NCBI RefSeq assembly: GCF_026130545.1
Contig: NZ_JAMOIM010000002.1
Coordinates: forward strand, 62,001-126,000
DNA from: Lichenifustis flavocetrariae
GTDB lineage: Bacteria > Pseudomonadota > Alphaproteobacteria > Rhizobiales > Beijerinckiaceae
Reading direction: 5' to 3'
Length of the DNA: 64,000 nucleotides
Position 1 is the first letter of the stretch; each line of letters opens with the position of its first letter. Shown here piece by piece: positions 20,915-30,598 of the stretch. Below the pieces are notes generated by a model. That model was not told the origin of the DNA and did no database searches. It was given only the letters and a program-made list of their open reading frames with translations. Made by a program: the position numbers and the translations under genes.

Positions 20915-21235
20915 ATGACAGACCCCAACGACATGCACGACAGGCTCGCAAAACTGTCGCAAGATCTTGAAGCGCGCACTGCGTCAGCCCCGAAGGCGGA
21001 TCAGGGGCTTGCCGGCCCAAACGGCATCGGCAGCGCGATGAGCACAGGCTTCCGGGTCATGTCCGAATTCGTCGCCGCGGTCGCGGTCGGCGGATTGATC
21101 GGCTGGCAATGCGATCGCTGGTTCGGCACGTCTCCGTTTCTGCTGATCCTGTTTCTCGCGCTGGGCACGGCGGCCGGCTTCTGGACCGTCTATCGGATCG
21201 CCTCGAAGCCGACACGATGGGTGGGACCACGCTAG
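20915..21235 (+). CDS. atpI: F0F1 ATP synthase-associated protein I
   Basis: A 106-residue membrane protein with two transmembrane segments (about residues 50-66 and 74-92) in the AtpI order: FVAAVAVGGLIGW...FGTSPFLLILFLALGTAAGFW. AtpI assists c-ring assembly and may help magnesium uptake in other bacteria. It opens the F0 operon, with the a, c, b' and b genes following in order. The 192 bases before atpB hold no second gene. Confidence 0.9.
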   Translation: MTDPNDMHDRLAKLSQDLEARTASAPKADQGLAGPNGIGSAMSTGFRVMSEFVAAVAVGGLIGWQCDRWFGTSPFLLILFLALGTAAGFWTVYRIASKPTRWVGPR

Positions 21236-21427
21236 GGGGGACAGCCGCACATTCTTGTCGGCAATATGACCCGCCTGCCGCTTTTCCGGTTCACAGCCTC
21301 TGACAAAATAGGTATGAGCCGCTGCAACACCCGTCATGGACATGGAAGCGGCACCTCGTTGCCGCATTAGTGACCATGGCGTGAAGCGCCCTCTTATGAG
21401 GGTGCGCAGGGAGACGAGGACATCGGC

Positions 21428-22186
21428 GTGCCGGAAAACGCAATCGACCCGATTCACCAGTTCAATATCGAGCGGATCTTCAACTTCCATCCGCTCGGCC
21501 TCGACGCGTCTTTCACCAATGCGTCGCTGCTGATGCTGATCATCCTGGGTCTCGTTTCGCTGTTGATGATCATCGGCACGTCGCAGCGCTCCATGGTGCC
21601 GGGACGTCTGCAATCGGCGGCCGAGATGAGCTACGAATTCGTGGCCAACACGGTGCGGGGCACGGCGGGCGATGCCGGCATGAAGTTCATGCCGCTTGTT
21701 TTCAGCCTGTTCATGTTCGTGTTCTTCGCCAACGTGCTAGGCCTTCTGCCCTTCAGCTATACGGTCACCAGCCAGATCGTCGTCACCTTCGCGCTGGCGG
21801 CTCTCGTCATGGCCGTCGTGATCATCTACGGGATCGCCAAGCACGGGACGCATTTTCTAAACCTCTTCGCTCCGTCCGGCGTATCGCCGATCATCCTTCC
21901 CTTTATTGTCCTGATCGAAGTGATCTCCTTCGTGGCGCGGCCGATTTCCCTCTCGGTCCGACTGTTCGCCAACATGCTGGCGGGCCACATCACCTTGAAA
22001 GTCTTTGGCGGCTTCATCGTCCTGCTGCTTGGCGGCGGGTTCGCGACGGCCTTGCTCGCTCCCCTGCCCTTTCTCGGCATCGTCATCCTGACGGCGTTCG
22101 AACTGCTGGTGGCCGTGCTGCAGGCCTATGTCTTCGCCATCCTCACTTGCGTCTACCTCAACGACGCAATTCATCCGGGCCACTGA
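21428..22186 (+). CDS. atpB: ATP synthase F0 subunit a
   Basis: The 252-residue proton-channel subunit. The conserved membrane segment [15 protein letters not shown] carries the essential Arg next to the c-ring, with [24 protein letters not shown] at the C-terminus. The start is GTG 21428 ([12 protein letters not shown]...), the usual N-terminus in this class, preceded by a GA-rich site. The F1 genes are not next to this operon, as is normal for alphaproteobacteria. Confidence 0.95.
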   Translation: MPENAIDPIHQFNIERIFNFHPLGLDASFTNASLLMLIILGLVSLLMIIGTSQRSMVPGRLQSAAEMSYEFVANTVRGTAGDAGMKFMPLVFSLFMFVFFANVLGLLPFSYTVTSQIVVTFALAALVMAVVIIYGIAKHGTHFLNLFAPSGVSPIILPFIVLIEVISFVARPISLSVRLFANMLAGHITLKVFGGFIVLLLGGGFATALLAPLPFLGIVILTAFELLVAVLQAYVFAILTCVYLNDAIHPGH

Positions 22187-22233
22187 TAAATATCCAACAA
22201 CAAACGTTGGCCCTACCTCGAACGGAGTTTGAA

Positions 22234-22494
22234 ATGGATCCTCAAGCAGCCCAGGCGCTTGCCGCCAGCTATATGGACGCCGCCAAGTACATCGGCGCCG
22301 GCCTTGCCGCCATCGGCATGGGCGCCGCCGCCATCGGCGTCGGTACGATTTTCGGCAACTTCCTGACGGGCGCGTTGCGCAACCCGTCGGCCGCTGACGG
22401 CCAGTTCGGCCGGGCCTTCATCGGCGCGGCGCTCGCGGAAGGTCTCGGCATTTTCGCATTCCTCGTCGCGATTCTGCTGCTCTTCGTGAAGTAA
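22234..22494 (+). CDS. atpE: ATP synthase F0 subunit c
   Basis: An 86-residue proteolipid with two hydrophobic helices and the polar loop RNPSA. The ion-binding carboxylate is Glu69 in [14 protein letters not shown]. No sodium-type ligand pattern is obvious, so proton coupling is expected. The start is ATG 22234 after CGGAG; the longer open frame from 22147 overlaps the atpB 3' end and is not used. Confidence 0.96.
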   Translation: MDPQAAQALAASYMDAAKYIGAGLAAIGMGAAAIGVGTIFGNFLTGALRNPSAADGQFGRAFIGAALAEGLGIFAFLVAILLLFVK

Positions 22495-22555
22495 CGGTTC
22501 GGGCGGCCGGAGCCTTGCGCCGGCCGCCCGCCTTCTTGGCTTTCCAGGATCTTTG

Positions 22556-23140
22556 ATGGCTTCTCCCCAAACAGCTGCCGAAAGTGCCGTCGTGAAGACA
22601 GAACTCGCAGGCGACGCCACGCACCAGGCCGGGGTGTTCCCTCCTTTCGACGCCCATAATTTCCTGCCCCAGATCATCTGGCTGGTGATCATCTTCGGGG
22701 CTCTCTACTGGCTGATGTCCCGTGTGGCCCTGCCGCGGGTCGAGGGCATTCTCGAAGCTAGACGGCACCGCCTTGCCAAGGATCTTGACGACGCCGCCAA
22801 GATGCAGGCACAGGCCAAGGCTGCCGGCGAGGCCTATGACAAGACGCTGGCCGAGGCGCGCGCGCGCGCCCAGACGATGGCGCAGCAAACGCATGACAAG
22901 CTTCATGCGGAATCAGAAACCAAGCGTCATGCCCTCGATGCCGAACTCAACGCGAAGCTCGCCTCCGCCGAACGGCAGATCGATGACATGCGGACACGTG
23001 CGATGACGAATGTCGCGTCGATCGCGGAAGACACGGCAATGGTGCTCGTTGACCACCTCACCGGCCGAAGGCCGGACCGTCAGTCGGTGAGCGCTGCCGT
23101 CGCTGCGACTTCCGCCACTTCGGCCGTCAAAGCGAACTAG
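22556..23140 (+). CDS. ATP synthase F0 subunit b'
   Basis: A 194-residue peripheral-stalk subunit with one N-terminal membrane helix (about FLPQIIWLVIIFGALYWLM) followed by a long charged coiled coil. The extended, acidic N-terminus and position before the second b gene mark it as b', the alphaproteobacterial/photosynthetic-type paralogue. AGGA sits six bases before ATG 22556; the TTG at 22553 is an alternative start only one codon earlier. Confidence 0.9.
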   Translation: MASPQTAAESAVVKTELAGDATHQAGVFPPFDAHNFLPQIIWLVIIFGALYWLMSRVALPRVEGILEARRHRLAKDLDDAAKMQAQAKAAGEAYDKTLAEARARAQTMAQQTHDKLHAESETKRHALDAELNAKLASAERQIDDMRTRAMTNVASIAEDTAMVLVDHLTGRRPDRQSVSAAVAATSATSAVKAN

Positions 23141-23149
23141 GAGCGCGCC

Positions 23150-23635
23150 ATGCATTTCGACGCTGAATTCTGGGTTGCGCTCGGCTTTGTGGTGTTCCTC
23201 GTCCTGTTGGCCTATGTGGGCGCCCATAGCAAACTGACGGTTGCGCTCGATGCCCGCACCAAGCGGGTCTCGGATGAACTCGCGGAAGCCAAGCGCCTGC
23301 GCGACGAAGCCGCGGCGGTGCTGGCAAGCTTCAAGACCAAGGCTGCGGAAGCCGAAAAAGAGGCCACGGCCATTGTTGCCCAGGCGCGGGCTGACGCCGA
23401 GGCCCTGGCCAAGGAGACCGAAGCCCGCATGGCGGACTTCGTGGTGCGCCGCACCAAGCAGGCCGAGCAGAAGATCGCCATGGCGGAAACCCAGGCCGCG
23501 GCCGATGTCCGTGCCGCCGCCGCCGATGCCGCGGTGGCAGCGGCCCGAAGCGTGCTTCGCAACGATCCGCAAGGCACGGGCGCGTCGAGCCTTCTGCAGC
23601 GCGAGATCGACATGCTCAAGAGCCGCGCTCACTGA
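23150..23635 (+). CDS. atpF: ATP synthase F0 subunit b
   Basis: A 161-residue stalk subunit: membrane helix FWVALGFVVFLVLLAYVG near the N-terminus, then an Ala/Glu/Lys-rich coiled coil to the end. It begins ten bases after b' with AGGAG in the gap, and pairs with b' to form the heterodimeric stalk. It is the last gene of the F0 operon; 57 bases later a gene on the other strand ends. Confidence 0.92.
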   Translation: MHFDAEFWVALGFVVFLVLLAYVGAHSKLTVALDARTKRVSDELAEAKRLRDEAAAVLASFKTKAAEAEKEATAIVAQARADAEALAKETEARMADFVVRRTKQAEQKIAMAETQAAADVRAAAADAAVAAARSVLRNDPQGTGASSLLQREIDMLKSRAH

Positions 23636-23692
23636 GGGGATATCACCCTTAAGTTGATGGCGGCCGAGCAGCGAGCCGCGATCAGCTCCATC

Positions 23693-24673
23693 TTAGAGGC
23701 TTGGAGACCATAACAGGTCTTTGAGGTCTCCAAGGGTGCCGACCTTGTGCTGCCATCCTTCGATGCGGATGTGGCGCAACGGGTCGCTTGCTCGATGTAG
23801 GAACATGAGAGTCAAAAGCCGCTTCTTCAAAGCGGGGGTGATGTCGGCGCCTGTATAGCCGAAGCCCTTGAACAGGCTGGCAATGCGGCCGGGCGAACCC
23901 GCTGACATGAAGGCACTTGGGCCGAGGAGATCGTATTCGCCAAGCCCGGTCATGACATCCCCGAAATCGAAGAGCCCGGAGAGCCGCCAGCCGTCTTGAT
24001 GTGGCAGCATCACGAAATTCTCAGGAATATACTCCCCCGTGAGAATCACCCGCGGCGGGTTCATGGGAATGATCGACGACGCCGATCCGATCAATTCATC
24101 GAGCTCGTCCCAAAACTTCTCGGGCAGTCCAAGTCGGATATGCCGATCGCGACAATCGCGGATCTGTCGTTCCATAAGGGTCGGCCAATCGGGTGTCAGA
24201 CCGGACAACTCACCCAAGGGTGCGGCCTCAACCTGTCGGATCGTCTCGCCGATCTGCTGGAGAATGCTCCCCTTCTGTCTCTCGAGAAGGCCAGGCCAGG
24301 CATCCTGTCCAAGGTGACCCTCAAGACGGGTCAGGACGAGATAGGGCCAAGTGTCCCGCTCCCCTTCGGCGACGATCGACTGAATGCCGACGTCAAGCCG
24401 TCCAGACAATTGGTGGAGCGAGGCCCGCTCTGCGATGAACTGATGCCGCAGGATCGGCGGAAACACTTTCAAGATATGATCGCGGCCGAGGGCGACGACG
24501 AGGTTCGTCCCCGTGTTGAAACGCTCCGCACGCGAGTGCGGCACATGATGAGCCCGAGCGATATCCCGGATCTCCGCGAGCCAATTGTCGGGATTATCGC
24601 GCCATAAGCTGAAAGCGTCCCAGGTTTTGATGTCGGGAAATCCGGCCATTGGCGCAAGCCTGCATTCGGGCAT
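23693..24673 (-). CDS. Aminoglycoside-phosphotransferase-like kinase-fold protein
   Basis: A protein of about 326 residues with the APH/choline-kinase fold. FNTGTNLVVALGRDHILKVFPP is the N-lobe with the ATP-contacting Lys, YLVLTRLEGHLG is the hinge, and FDFGDVMTGLGEYDLLGP supplies the metal-binding Asp. The catalytic-loop position reads LTGEYIPENF rather than the usual HGDxxxxN, so the catalytic Asp appears replaced by Glu. It may have a different substrate or weak activity; resistance should not be assumed. Start uncertain (ATG 24673 or 24649). It converges with the F0 operon. Confidence 0.7.
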   Translation of the reverse strand: MPECRLAPMAGFPDIKTWDAFSLWRDNPDNWLAEIRDIARAHHVPHSRAERFNTGTNLVVALGRDHILKVFPPILRHQFIAERASLHQLSGRLDVGIQSIVAEGERDTWPYLVLTRLEGHLGQDAWPGLLERQKGSILQQIGETIRQVEAAPLGELSGLTPDWPTLMERQIRDCRDRHIRLGLPEKFWDELDELIGSASSIIPMNPPRVILTGEYIPENFVMLPHQDGWRLSGLFDFGDVMTGLGEYDLLGPSAFMSAGSPGRIASLFKGFGYTGADITPALKKRLLTLMFLHRASDPLRHIRIEGWQHKVGTLGDLKDLLWSPSL

Positions 24674-24715
24674 CACACCTGACGCCGCGTGGAGTTTCCC
24701 TAAAGGCTGCCCACC

Positions 24716-26728
24716 TCAATTCGCGGCCGCATGCTTGCTCGTCTCGGGCACCGCGTTTGGCGCACTCGCCATCAACGTGTCGATGCGATCGTGCTCCTTT
24801 TTGAAGCTGGCCAGCGTCTTGCCGTCCATTTCGCGGGTCCGCGCAAGCTTCACGCGCATCGGGTCGACGAAATGGCCATTGACGATCACCTCGTAGTGCA
24901 GATGCGGACCGGTCGCCAAACCGGTTTGGCCCAGATAGCCGATCACCTGGCCCTGACGCACGTGCAGCCCATCCACAATGCCCCGCGCGAAGCCCGACAT
25001 GTGCGAATAAGTCGTCACGTAACCGTTCGGATGCTGGATCTCGATGTGGTTGCCGTAGCTTGAACTCCGTTCGGCCGTCAGGATGACGCCGCTGCCAGCG
25101 GCCAGGATAGGTGTGCCGATCGGCGCGCCCCAATCCACGCCCGTGTGAGGTCGGCTGTAACCGAGAATCGGGTGGAACCGCATGCCGAACCCGGAGGTGA
25201 CCTCACCGACAGGCACGGGCTTTCGGATCAGGAACTTCCGTGTCGAGCGTCCGTTCTCGTCGAAGAAGTCTGTGGTTCCGTCTGTCGGGTCCTGGAAACG
25301 ATAATAGCGATAGACCTCGTTGCGGACCGTGATCGACGCAAACAGGAGGTCGTCATGGTCCTCTCCATCGGAATAGAAGGCATCGAACGTATCGCCAGCT
25401 GACACCGAACGCTGGAAATCGACATCGTTGCCGAAGATGCGAACGAGGTCGTCGATCACCGATTTCGGCACGTTCTGCTTGAGCGCTGTCTCATACAGGC
25501 TCTCGTAGAGCCGCATGCCGCCGGTGTCTCCGTCGTCATCGTCATCGTCCTTGGGGGCGGCCTTCAAGAGCGGCTTGGTGTCGACGCGCGACACCTGCAC
25601 ATAGTCGCCGACGTCCTCCATGGCCACCGTCGTCTCGAGCGTTTCGTCAGCATAGACAGACAGGCGCACGATTTGCCCGGCCGCCCTACCGTCGGGACGG
25701 GCGATCAGCAGCTTGAGACGTCGCCCTTCCGCAACCGGCGCCTCGCCCCGCTTGGCCCCGAAGGCCGTGACGATGGCATGGATTTGATCAGGGTCAGCGC
25801 CATTGGCGCGCAACACGCTTTCGAGCGTCTCCCCATGATGCAGAACCACCAGTCGTTCCGAACTGTCGGCCCCGTCATGGTTCCGGCTCGATTGCTGCAC
25901 GACCGTGACGTTCTCGGGCACCATCTTCACTTCGATCGAGGAGAAGGGGTTGGCGAGCGGGTTCTCCGGTGTCGCATAGCTCAGCGTACCAGCGAAATTC
26001 ATCGTGGCGCGCGTCGTTCGCATGAGCAGCAATTGCGCCGGGAGAACGCTCAGAGCATCGCTGCCTGACCCGGTTGTCCGCAGATACTCGCTCACTTGCG
26101 CCTGCACTTCGTCCTTGCCCAGCGCGCCCGCATAGCGCGCCGGGTCGATGCTCGCGAGGTCATGCGTCGTGAAGGAGACATCGCTGTCGTCGAGCGCCGG
26201 ACCGGGATCGATCGGCGTGTCGGCTGGCGCCTGTTCGTCGCCGGCCAAGAGCTTCAACGGATTGAAATCTGGAACCTGATCGGCAAAGCCGGTCGGCGCC
26301 AAAGTGAGTGTCGTGGAAACGCGGGTGAAGTTCTGCGTTCGCAGCACCTGCTTGTCGCCCACCGTGATCGTCACGGGCGCCGCAAAGGTCTGCTTTTCAG
26401 CCACGATGTCGGCCGATTTGACCAAGCGGTCCGCCCGCTTCAGAGCCTCGCCGGAGTCGCGGGCGCCGGAGGGAGAATTTGCGACATAGTCGGGTTGTTG
26501 GGGCGTGACTGTCCCCCGGTCGAGCACGCCATAAATCGCGGATCCGATGAGACCCGCGCCCGCGACGCCTGTCATGACCGTTCCAAGCAACCAACGGAGG
26601 GACACACGACGACGGTCGAAAGCAGCGTGCTGGCGCCCGCTCGCCTCGATCGGCGGTTCCACTCCCAGATCGATCAACAACACGCGATCCTGTCGCTTCG
26701 GATCAAAAGAAAGCGCGAAGGCGGTCAA
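24716..26728 (-). CDS. M23-family peptidoglycan endopeptidase
   Basis: A 670-residue envelope protein. A single N-terminal membrane anchor (WLLGTVMTGVAGAGLIGSAIYG, about residues 46-67) is followed by a long periplasmic region with a LysM-like segment (VVLHHGETLESVLRANG) and an acidic DDDDDDGD stretch near residue 400. The C-terminal M23 domain has the zinc ligands in HTGVDWGAP and GPHLHYEV plus YSHMSGFA. It probably cuts stem-peptide cross-links or activates amidases. The start is TTG 26728; other starts are possible. It is divergent from rne, with an 819-base gap. Confidence 0.88.
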   Translation of the reverse strand: MTAFALSFDPKRQDRVLLIDLGVEPPIEASGRQHAAFDRRRVSLRWLLGTVMTGVAGAGLIGSAIYGVLDRGTVTPQQPDYVANSPSGARDSGEALKRADRLVKSADIVAEKQTFAAPVTITVGDKQVLRTQNFTRVSTTLTLAPTGFADQVPDFNPLKLLAGDEQAPADTPIDPGPALDDSDVSFTTHDLASIDPARYAGALGKDEVQAQVSEYLRTTGSGSDALSVLPAQLLLMRTTRATMNFAGTLSYATPENPLANPFSSIEVKMVPENVTVVQQSSRNHDGADSSERLVVLHHGETLESVLRANGADPDQIHAIVTAFGAKRGEAPVAEGRRLKLLIARPDGRAAGQIVRLSVYADETLETTVAMEDVGDYVQVSRVDTKPLLKAAPKDDDDDDGDTGGMRLYESLYETALKQNVPKSVIDDLVRIFGNDVDFQRSVSAGDTFDAFYSDGEDHDDLLFASITVRNEVYRYYRFQDPTDGTTDFFDENGRSTRKFLIRKPVPVGEVTSGFGMRFHPILGYSRPHTGVDWGAPIGTPILAAGSGVILTAERSSSYGNHIEIQHPNGYVTTYSHMSGFARGIVDGLHVRQGQVIGYLGQTGLATGPHLHYEVIVNGHFVDPMRVKLARTREMDGKTLASFKKEHDRIDTLMASAPNAVPETSKHAAAN

Positions 26729-27547
26729 GACGCCACCATCCCGTTTGGAACGGCTGCGAACTCGGCCGACCGGCCCTGTAGGCCAAGTGTTGTAGCTATC
26801 CCCGACACCCTGACAAGCCTATCCTTTATTTGGCAGACGGGAGCTGTAGGCTCCTGGAACGTGGCTCGAATGAGGCTCGCTCTCGTCAGTCCGGTATGGA
26901 GCCGCGATGGCCCGGCAGCCATGGAGGCGAAGCGGGGCGTGGGCTCACCACATGGCAGGCCGCTTGATCCTTGCCAAACCAGACATAAGCTGTTTATCTG
27001 CGACCCGTTCAGGCTCCGATGATAGCAGTCGTGGAAGACAACGGGCACAGCCCGACGTTCACGCGATGCAAACCGGGGCACGGTCCGCCTCCTTTGTGAT
27101 GAAGGGTTTGCGGTGCCTTTCGGCGTTGATCGCCGGCCCAAGGTCGCTCGATCGCGCACCTGAACAATTCGGTCCTAAGAGGCCGTTGGCTCAAGGGGTT
27201 GAAGGCCATGTGCCTCCCGGTTCGGGGACTGCAAACGCCGGTACGAAGCGCATCGCGGCACGGTGCTGCGGCCTTCGTTGACGGCGTGGCAGCCTATCCG
27301 TTCCACCCGCATGGCTTACCCTGTGCGCGCTCTGCCGTTCCGGGCCACGTGACGAACCCACACTCCCCGGTGAGTTCGGCCTTTCGCGGCCAATCTTCGG
27401 CACAGGGCCTGCTGAAACCTCTTCCTTACGTTTCCCTGTCTTTGCGGACGCCGCAGTTCGATTCAGGCCGGTGCCTGATCGATTCGGCTTGGCGCCGGAC
27501 CCCTTCGCGGGACCGCGGCAGCGCAATCCGCCACTTAAGAGATCCCT
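26729..27547. other. Long intergenic region upstream of rne
   Basis: No frame in these 819 bases has protein-like composition, and the several open frames contradict one another. It probably contains the rne promoter and a long 5' leader; RNase E transcripts in other bacteria have long leaders used for autoregulation, but I could not identify a specific structure here. Confidence 0.45.
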
Positions 27548-30541
27548 ATGGCAAACAAAATGCTCATCGATGCCGCACATCCGGAGGAAACCCGGGTTGT
27601 GGTTCTACGCGGCAATCGCGTGGAAGACTTCGACTTCGAGTCGGCTTCCAAGAAGCCTCTCCGCGGTAACATCTACCTCGCGAAAGTAACACGGGTCGAA
27701 CCCTCGCTTCAGGCCGCTTTCATCGAATATGGCGGCAACCGGCACGGGTTCCTGGCCTTTTCGGAAATTCATCCCGATTACTACCAGATCCCTGTCGCGG
27801 ATCGTCAGGCTCTTCTCGAAGAAGAAGCGAGAGCCCATCGGGAGGAGGACGACGAACAACGTCCGACCGCACCGCGCCGGAGCCGGCGCCGAAGGAGTAA
27901 CGGTCACGCTGGGCAGCCGCGGCGCGCAGGTGCGGATGGCGAGGAAACCGAACTCGAGAACACCGAGGCCCATGCCGAGGACATTCAGTCAACGGATGAG
28001 CCCGACAGCGCCTTTTCGACCGAGCCGACGCACGATGGCTTCGAGGACACGCAGTCGGACCCCCCGGCGGTTATCGATCTTGCCGACGAGAGCATGAAAG
28101 ACTCCGCCGAAGCATCCTCTTCGGCTTCTGAGACCGTGCCCGTTCACCTGGACTCGGCGTCCGAGCAAGATGTCGACGACCCGTCACATCGCGACGCCAT
28201 CCCGGCGGCCTCTCACGAATCCCCTGAAAACCGTCTTGTCGGCGATTTCGAGACAGCGGAACTGGTTACCGCCGAGAGCGATACAGCCGCAAGCGAGGAT
28301 GAAACGGTCGAGCAAGGCGACACCGGCGAAGGCGACGAGAACGGCGTGCCGCGTGACGAGGAGGTCGTCGAGCAACTGGGCGGCGACGCGCTCGAAGACG
28401 TTCCGCATCGCACCCCCCGCTTGCGGAAGCATTACAAGATTCAGGAAGTCATCAAGCGCCGCCAGATCCTCCTCGTGCAGGTGGTCAAGGAGGAACGCGG
28501 CAACAAGGGAGCCGCGCTCACGACTTACCTGTCGCTTGCCGGACGCTATTCGGTGCTGATGCCGAACACGGCGCGCGGTGGCGGCATCTCCCGCAAGATC
28601 ACCGATAGCGATGACCGCAAGCGCCTGAAGGCGATCGCTCAGGAGCTCGAAGTCCCGGAGGGCATGGGGATCATCCTGCGCACAGCCGGCGCCGCCCGCG
28701 GCGAGCAAGAGGTCAAGCGCGACTTCGAATATCTGCTGCGCATGTGGGAGACGGTGCGCGAACTGACGTTACGCTCCAGCGCCCCTATGCTGGTCTACGA
28801 GGAAGGATCGCTGATCAAGCGGGCGATCCGTGACCTCTATTCGAAGGAAATCGACGAAATCCAAGTGGCTGGCGAAGAAGGGTATCGCGAAGCCAAGGAT
28901 TTCATGCGCCTGCTCATGCCGACGCATGTCCGCAACGTCGTTCCCTATCGCGACTCGCAACCGATCTTCGCCAAGGCCGGGGCCGAAGCGCAGCTTGACG
29001 CGATGTTCTCGAATCATGTGACGCTGAAGTCAGGCGGCTATCTCGTCATCAACCAGACCGAAGCGCTCGTCGCGATCGACGTGAACTCGGGCCGTTCGAC
29101 ACGCGAGCATAATATCGAGGACACGGCCCTTCGGACAAACCTCGAAGCCGCTGACGAGGTTGCCCGTCAATTGCGGCTGCGCGATCTCGCCGGTCTGATC
29201 GTGGTCGACTTCATCGATATGGAAGAAGGCCGCAACAATCGCGCGGTCGAGCGGCGTATCAAGGACGCGCTCAAGAATGACCGTGCTCGGATCCAGGTCG
29301 GCCATATCTCGCATTTCGGTCTACTCGAAATGTCGCGGCAGCGGATCCGCACGGGCGTACTCGAAGGATCGACCGTGCTCTGCCCGCATTGCGCGGGAGC
29401 CGGGACGGTTCGCTCGACGGCATCGATTGCCCTGCATGTCCTTCGGGTGCTGGAAGATCACCTGATCCGCAGTGCGGCCTATAATCTTATCGTGCGAACC
29501 CGCATGGAAGTGGCGCTTTATATCCTCAATCAGAAGCGCGCTCACCTGAACGACCTCGAAAGCCGCTTCGGGGTAAGCATCACCGTGATGTGTGACACGT
29601 CGCTGACCGGGACGGTGTACCACGCGATCGAGCGAGGGGAAGCGGCCACGCCTGTGGCGGTACCCAAGAGCAAGAGTCCCGCCCTGGGCTCCAATGAGGC
29701 CGTGGAGGATCAGGACTTCGACGATGTCGAAGGCGACGAAGATGTCGCCTCGGACGAGGTCGTTGAGGCGTTCGGCGAAGCAGTTGCGGTCGACCAAGAT
29801 GCCAGTCATGGCACGGACGACGATCAAGAAGGCAGCGATCGACGCAAGCGCCGGCGTCGGCGGCGGCGCGGCCGGGATCGTGACGTTCGATCCGGACAGC
29901 CGATCGACGCGGATGCTGATCAGCCTTCCGACTCCGGCATGGAGACCATGGCGCGCATTGGCGGCGATTTGCCGCACGAGCCTATCGAAGAGTCTGACGT
30001 CGAGGCTGAAACTCAGGTTTCGGACTTTCGCAGCAGCCCGGCCACTTATGAGGAAGCTGACGTCGATGCCGCGCCTGTGGCGGAAGTGGTTTCGCCTGCT
30101 TTCATTGAAGAAGAGGTGAAGGAACCCGCAGCGCCACGACGCAGGAGGAGCCGTCGGGCAACTCCATCCGCTGCAGCCATAGCCGAGACCCCGGAGGCGA
30201 TCGATGCCGAGGCAGCGCCAGCGGCGCCGCGTCGATCACGTCGCTCCCGTAGCCGGGTGGTCGAGGAAGCACCGAGTCTCGACCTCGATCTGCCCGCCAA
30301 GGCGTCGCCATCGGCGGACCGCGACATCGAAGCAGTCACGGCCAGGAGCCAACCGGCAAGCGCCGAGGACACCATGGCCGAGCCCGCTACTTCTAACGCC
30401 CCTCTCCCGATCGAACCCACGACTCCGGTCGCGCCTCCGACACAGGCAGCTCCTGCTCCCGAGCCTCAGGACAACGAGCCTCCCCGGCCGAAGCGGTCCG
30501 GATGGTGGCAGCGTGCCAAGGCGACGATCACGGGCGAGTGA
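27548..30541 (+). CDS. rne: Ribonuclease E
   Basis: The main endoribonuclease for mRNA decay and rRNA/tRNA processing, 997 residues. The S1 RNA-binding domain starts at residue 35 (GNIYLAKVTRVEPSLQAAF) and is split by a roughly 200-residue acidic insertion (about 90-290), a known alphaproteobacterial feature. The catalytic DNase-I-like domain shows LVAIDVNSGRSTR (near 510) and GLIVVDFIDM (near 553). The zinc link is CPHCAGAG near 612. A disordered tail with RRKRRRRRRRGRDRD and Pro/Ala-rich blocks would scaffold the degradosome. The terminator at 30548-30579 follows directly. Confidence 0.95.
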   Translation: MANKMLIDAAHPEETRVVVLRGNRVEDFDFESASKKPLRGNIYLAKVTRVEPSLQAAFIEYGGNRHGFLAFSEIHPDYYQIPVADRQALLEEEARAHREEDDEQRPTAPRRSRRRRSNGHAGQPRRAGADGEETELENTEAHAEDIQSTDEPDSAFSTEPTHDGFEDTQSDPPAVIDLADESMKDSAEASSSASETVPVHLDSASEQDVDDPSHRDAIPAASHESPENRLVGDFETAELVTAESDTAASEDETVEQGDTGEGDENGVPRDEEVVEQLGGDALEDVPHRTPRLRKHYKIQEVIKRRQILLVQVVKEERGNKGAALTTYLSLAGRYSVLMPNTARGGGISRKITDSDDRKRLKAIAQELEVPEGMGIILRTAGAARGEQEVKRDFEYLLRMWETVRELTLRSSAPMLVYEEGSLIKRAIRDLYSKEIDEIQVAGEEGYREAKDFMRLLMPTHVRNVVPYRDSQPIFAKAGAEAQLDAMFSNHVTLKSGGYLVINQTEALVAIDVNSGRSTREHNIEDTALRTNLEAADEVARQLRLRDLAGLIVVDFIDMEEGRNNRAVERRIKDALKNDRARIQVGHISHFGLLEMSRQRIRTGVLEGSTVLCPHCAGAGTVRSTASIALHVLRVLEDHLIRSAAYNLIVRTRMEVALYILNQKRAHLNDLESRFGVSITVMCDTSLTGTVYHAIERGEAATPVAVPKSKSPALGSNEAVEDQDFDDVEGDEDVASDEVVEAFGEAVAVDQDASHGTDDDQEGSDRRKRRRRRRRGRDRDVRSGQPIDADADQPSDSGMETMARIGGDLPHEPIEESDVEAETQVSDFRSSPATYEEADVDAAPVAEVVSPAFIEEEVKEPAAPRRRRSRRATPSAAAIAETPEAIDAEAAPAAPRRSRRSRSRVVEEAPSLDLDLPAKASPSADRDIEAVTARSQPASAEDTMAEPATSNAPLPIEPTTPVAPPTQAAPAPEPQDNEPPRPKRSGWWQRAKATITGE

Positions 30542-30547
30542 TAGATC

Positions 30548-30579
30548 GCCTCCGCCGCGTTTGGTCGGCGGAGGCCTTT
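30548..30579 (+). terminator. Terminator hairpin after rne
   Basis: A perfect 10-bp stem (30548-30557 with 30566-30575) with an 8-base loop lies seven bases after the rne stop. It is followed by C-TTT-G, a weak U tract. It also sits at the 3' side of the minus-strand aminotransferase gene, so it may serve both. Confidence 0.65.
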
Positions 30580-30598
30580 GCCGGAAACGGATGCGAAA

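Noticed and set aside
26907-27281. 124-codon frame upstream of rne
   Set aside because: Several open frames overlap here on both strands with no consistent support. The region is better read as promoter and leader.
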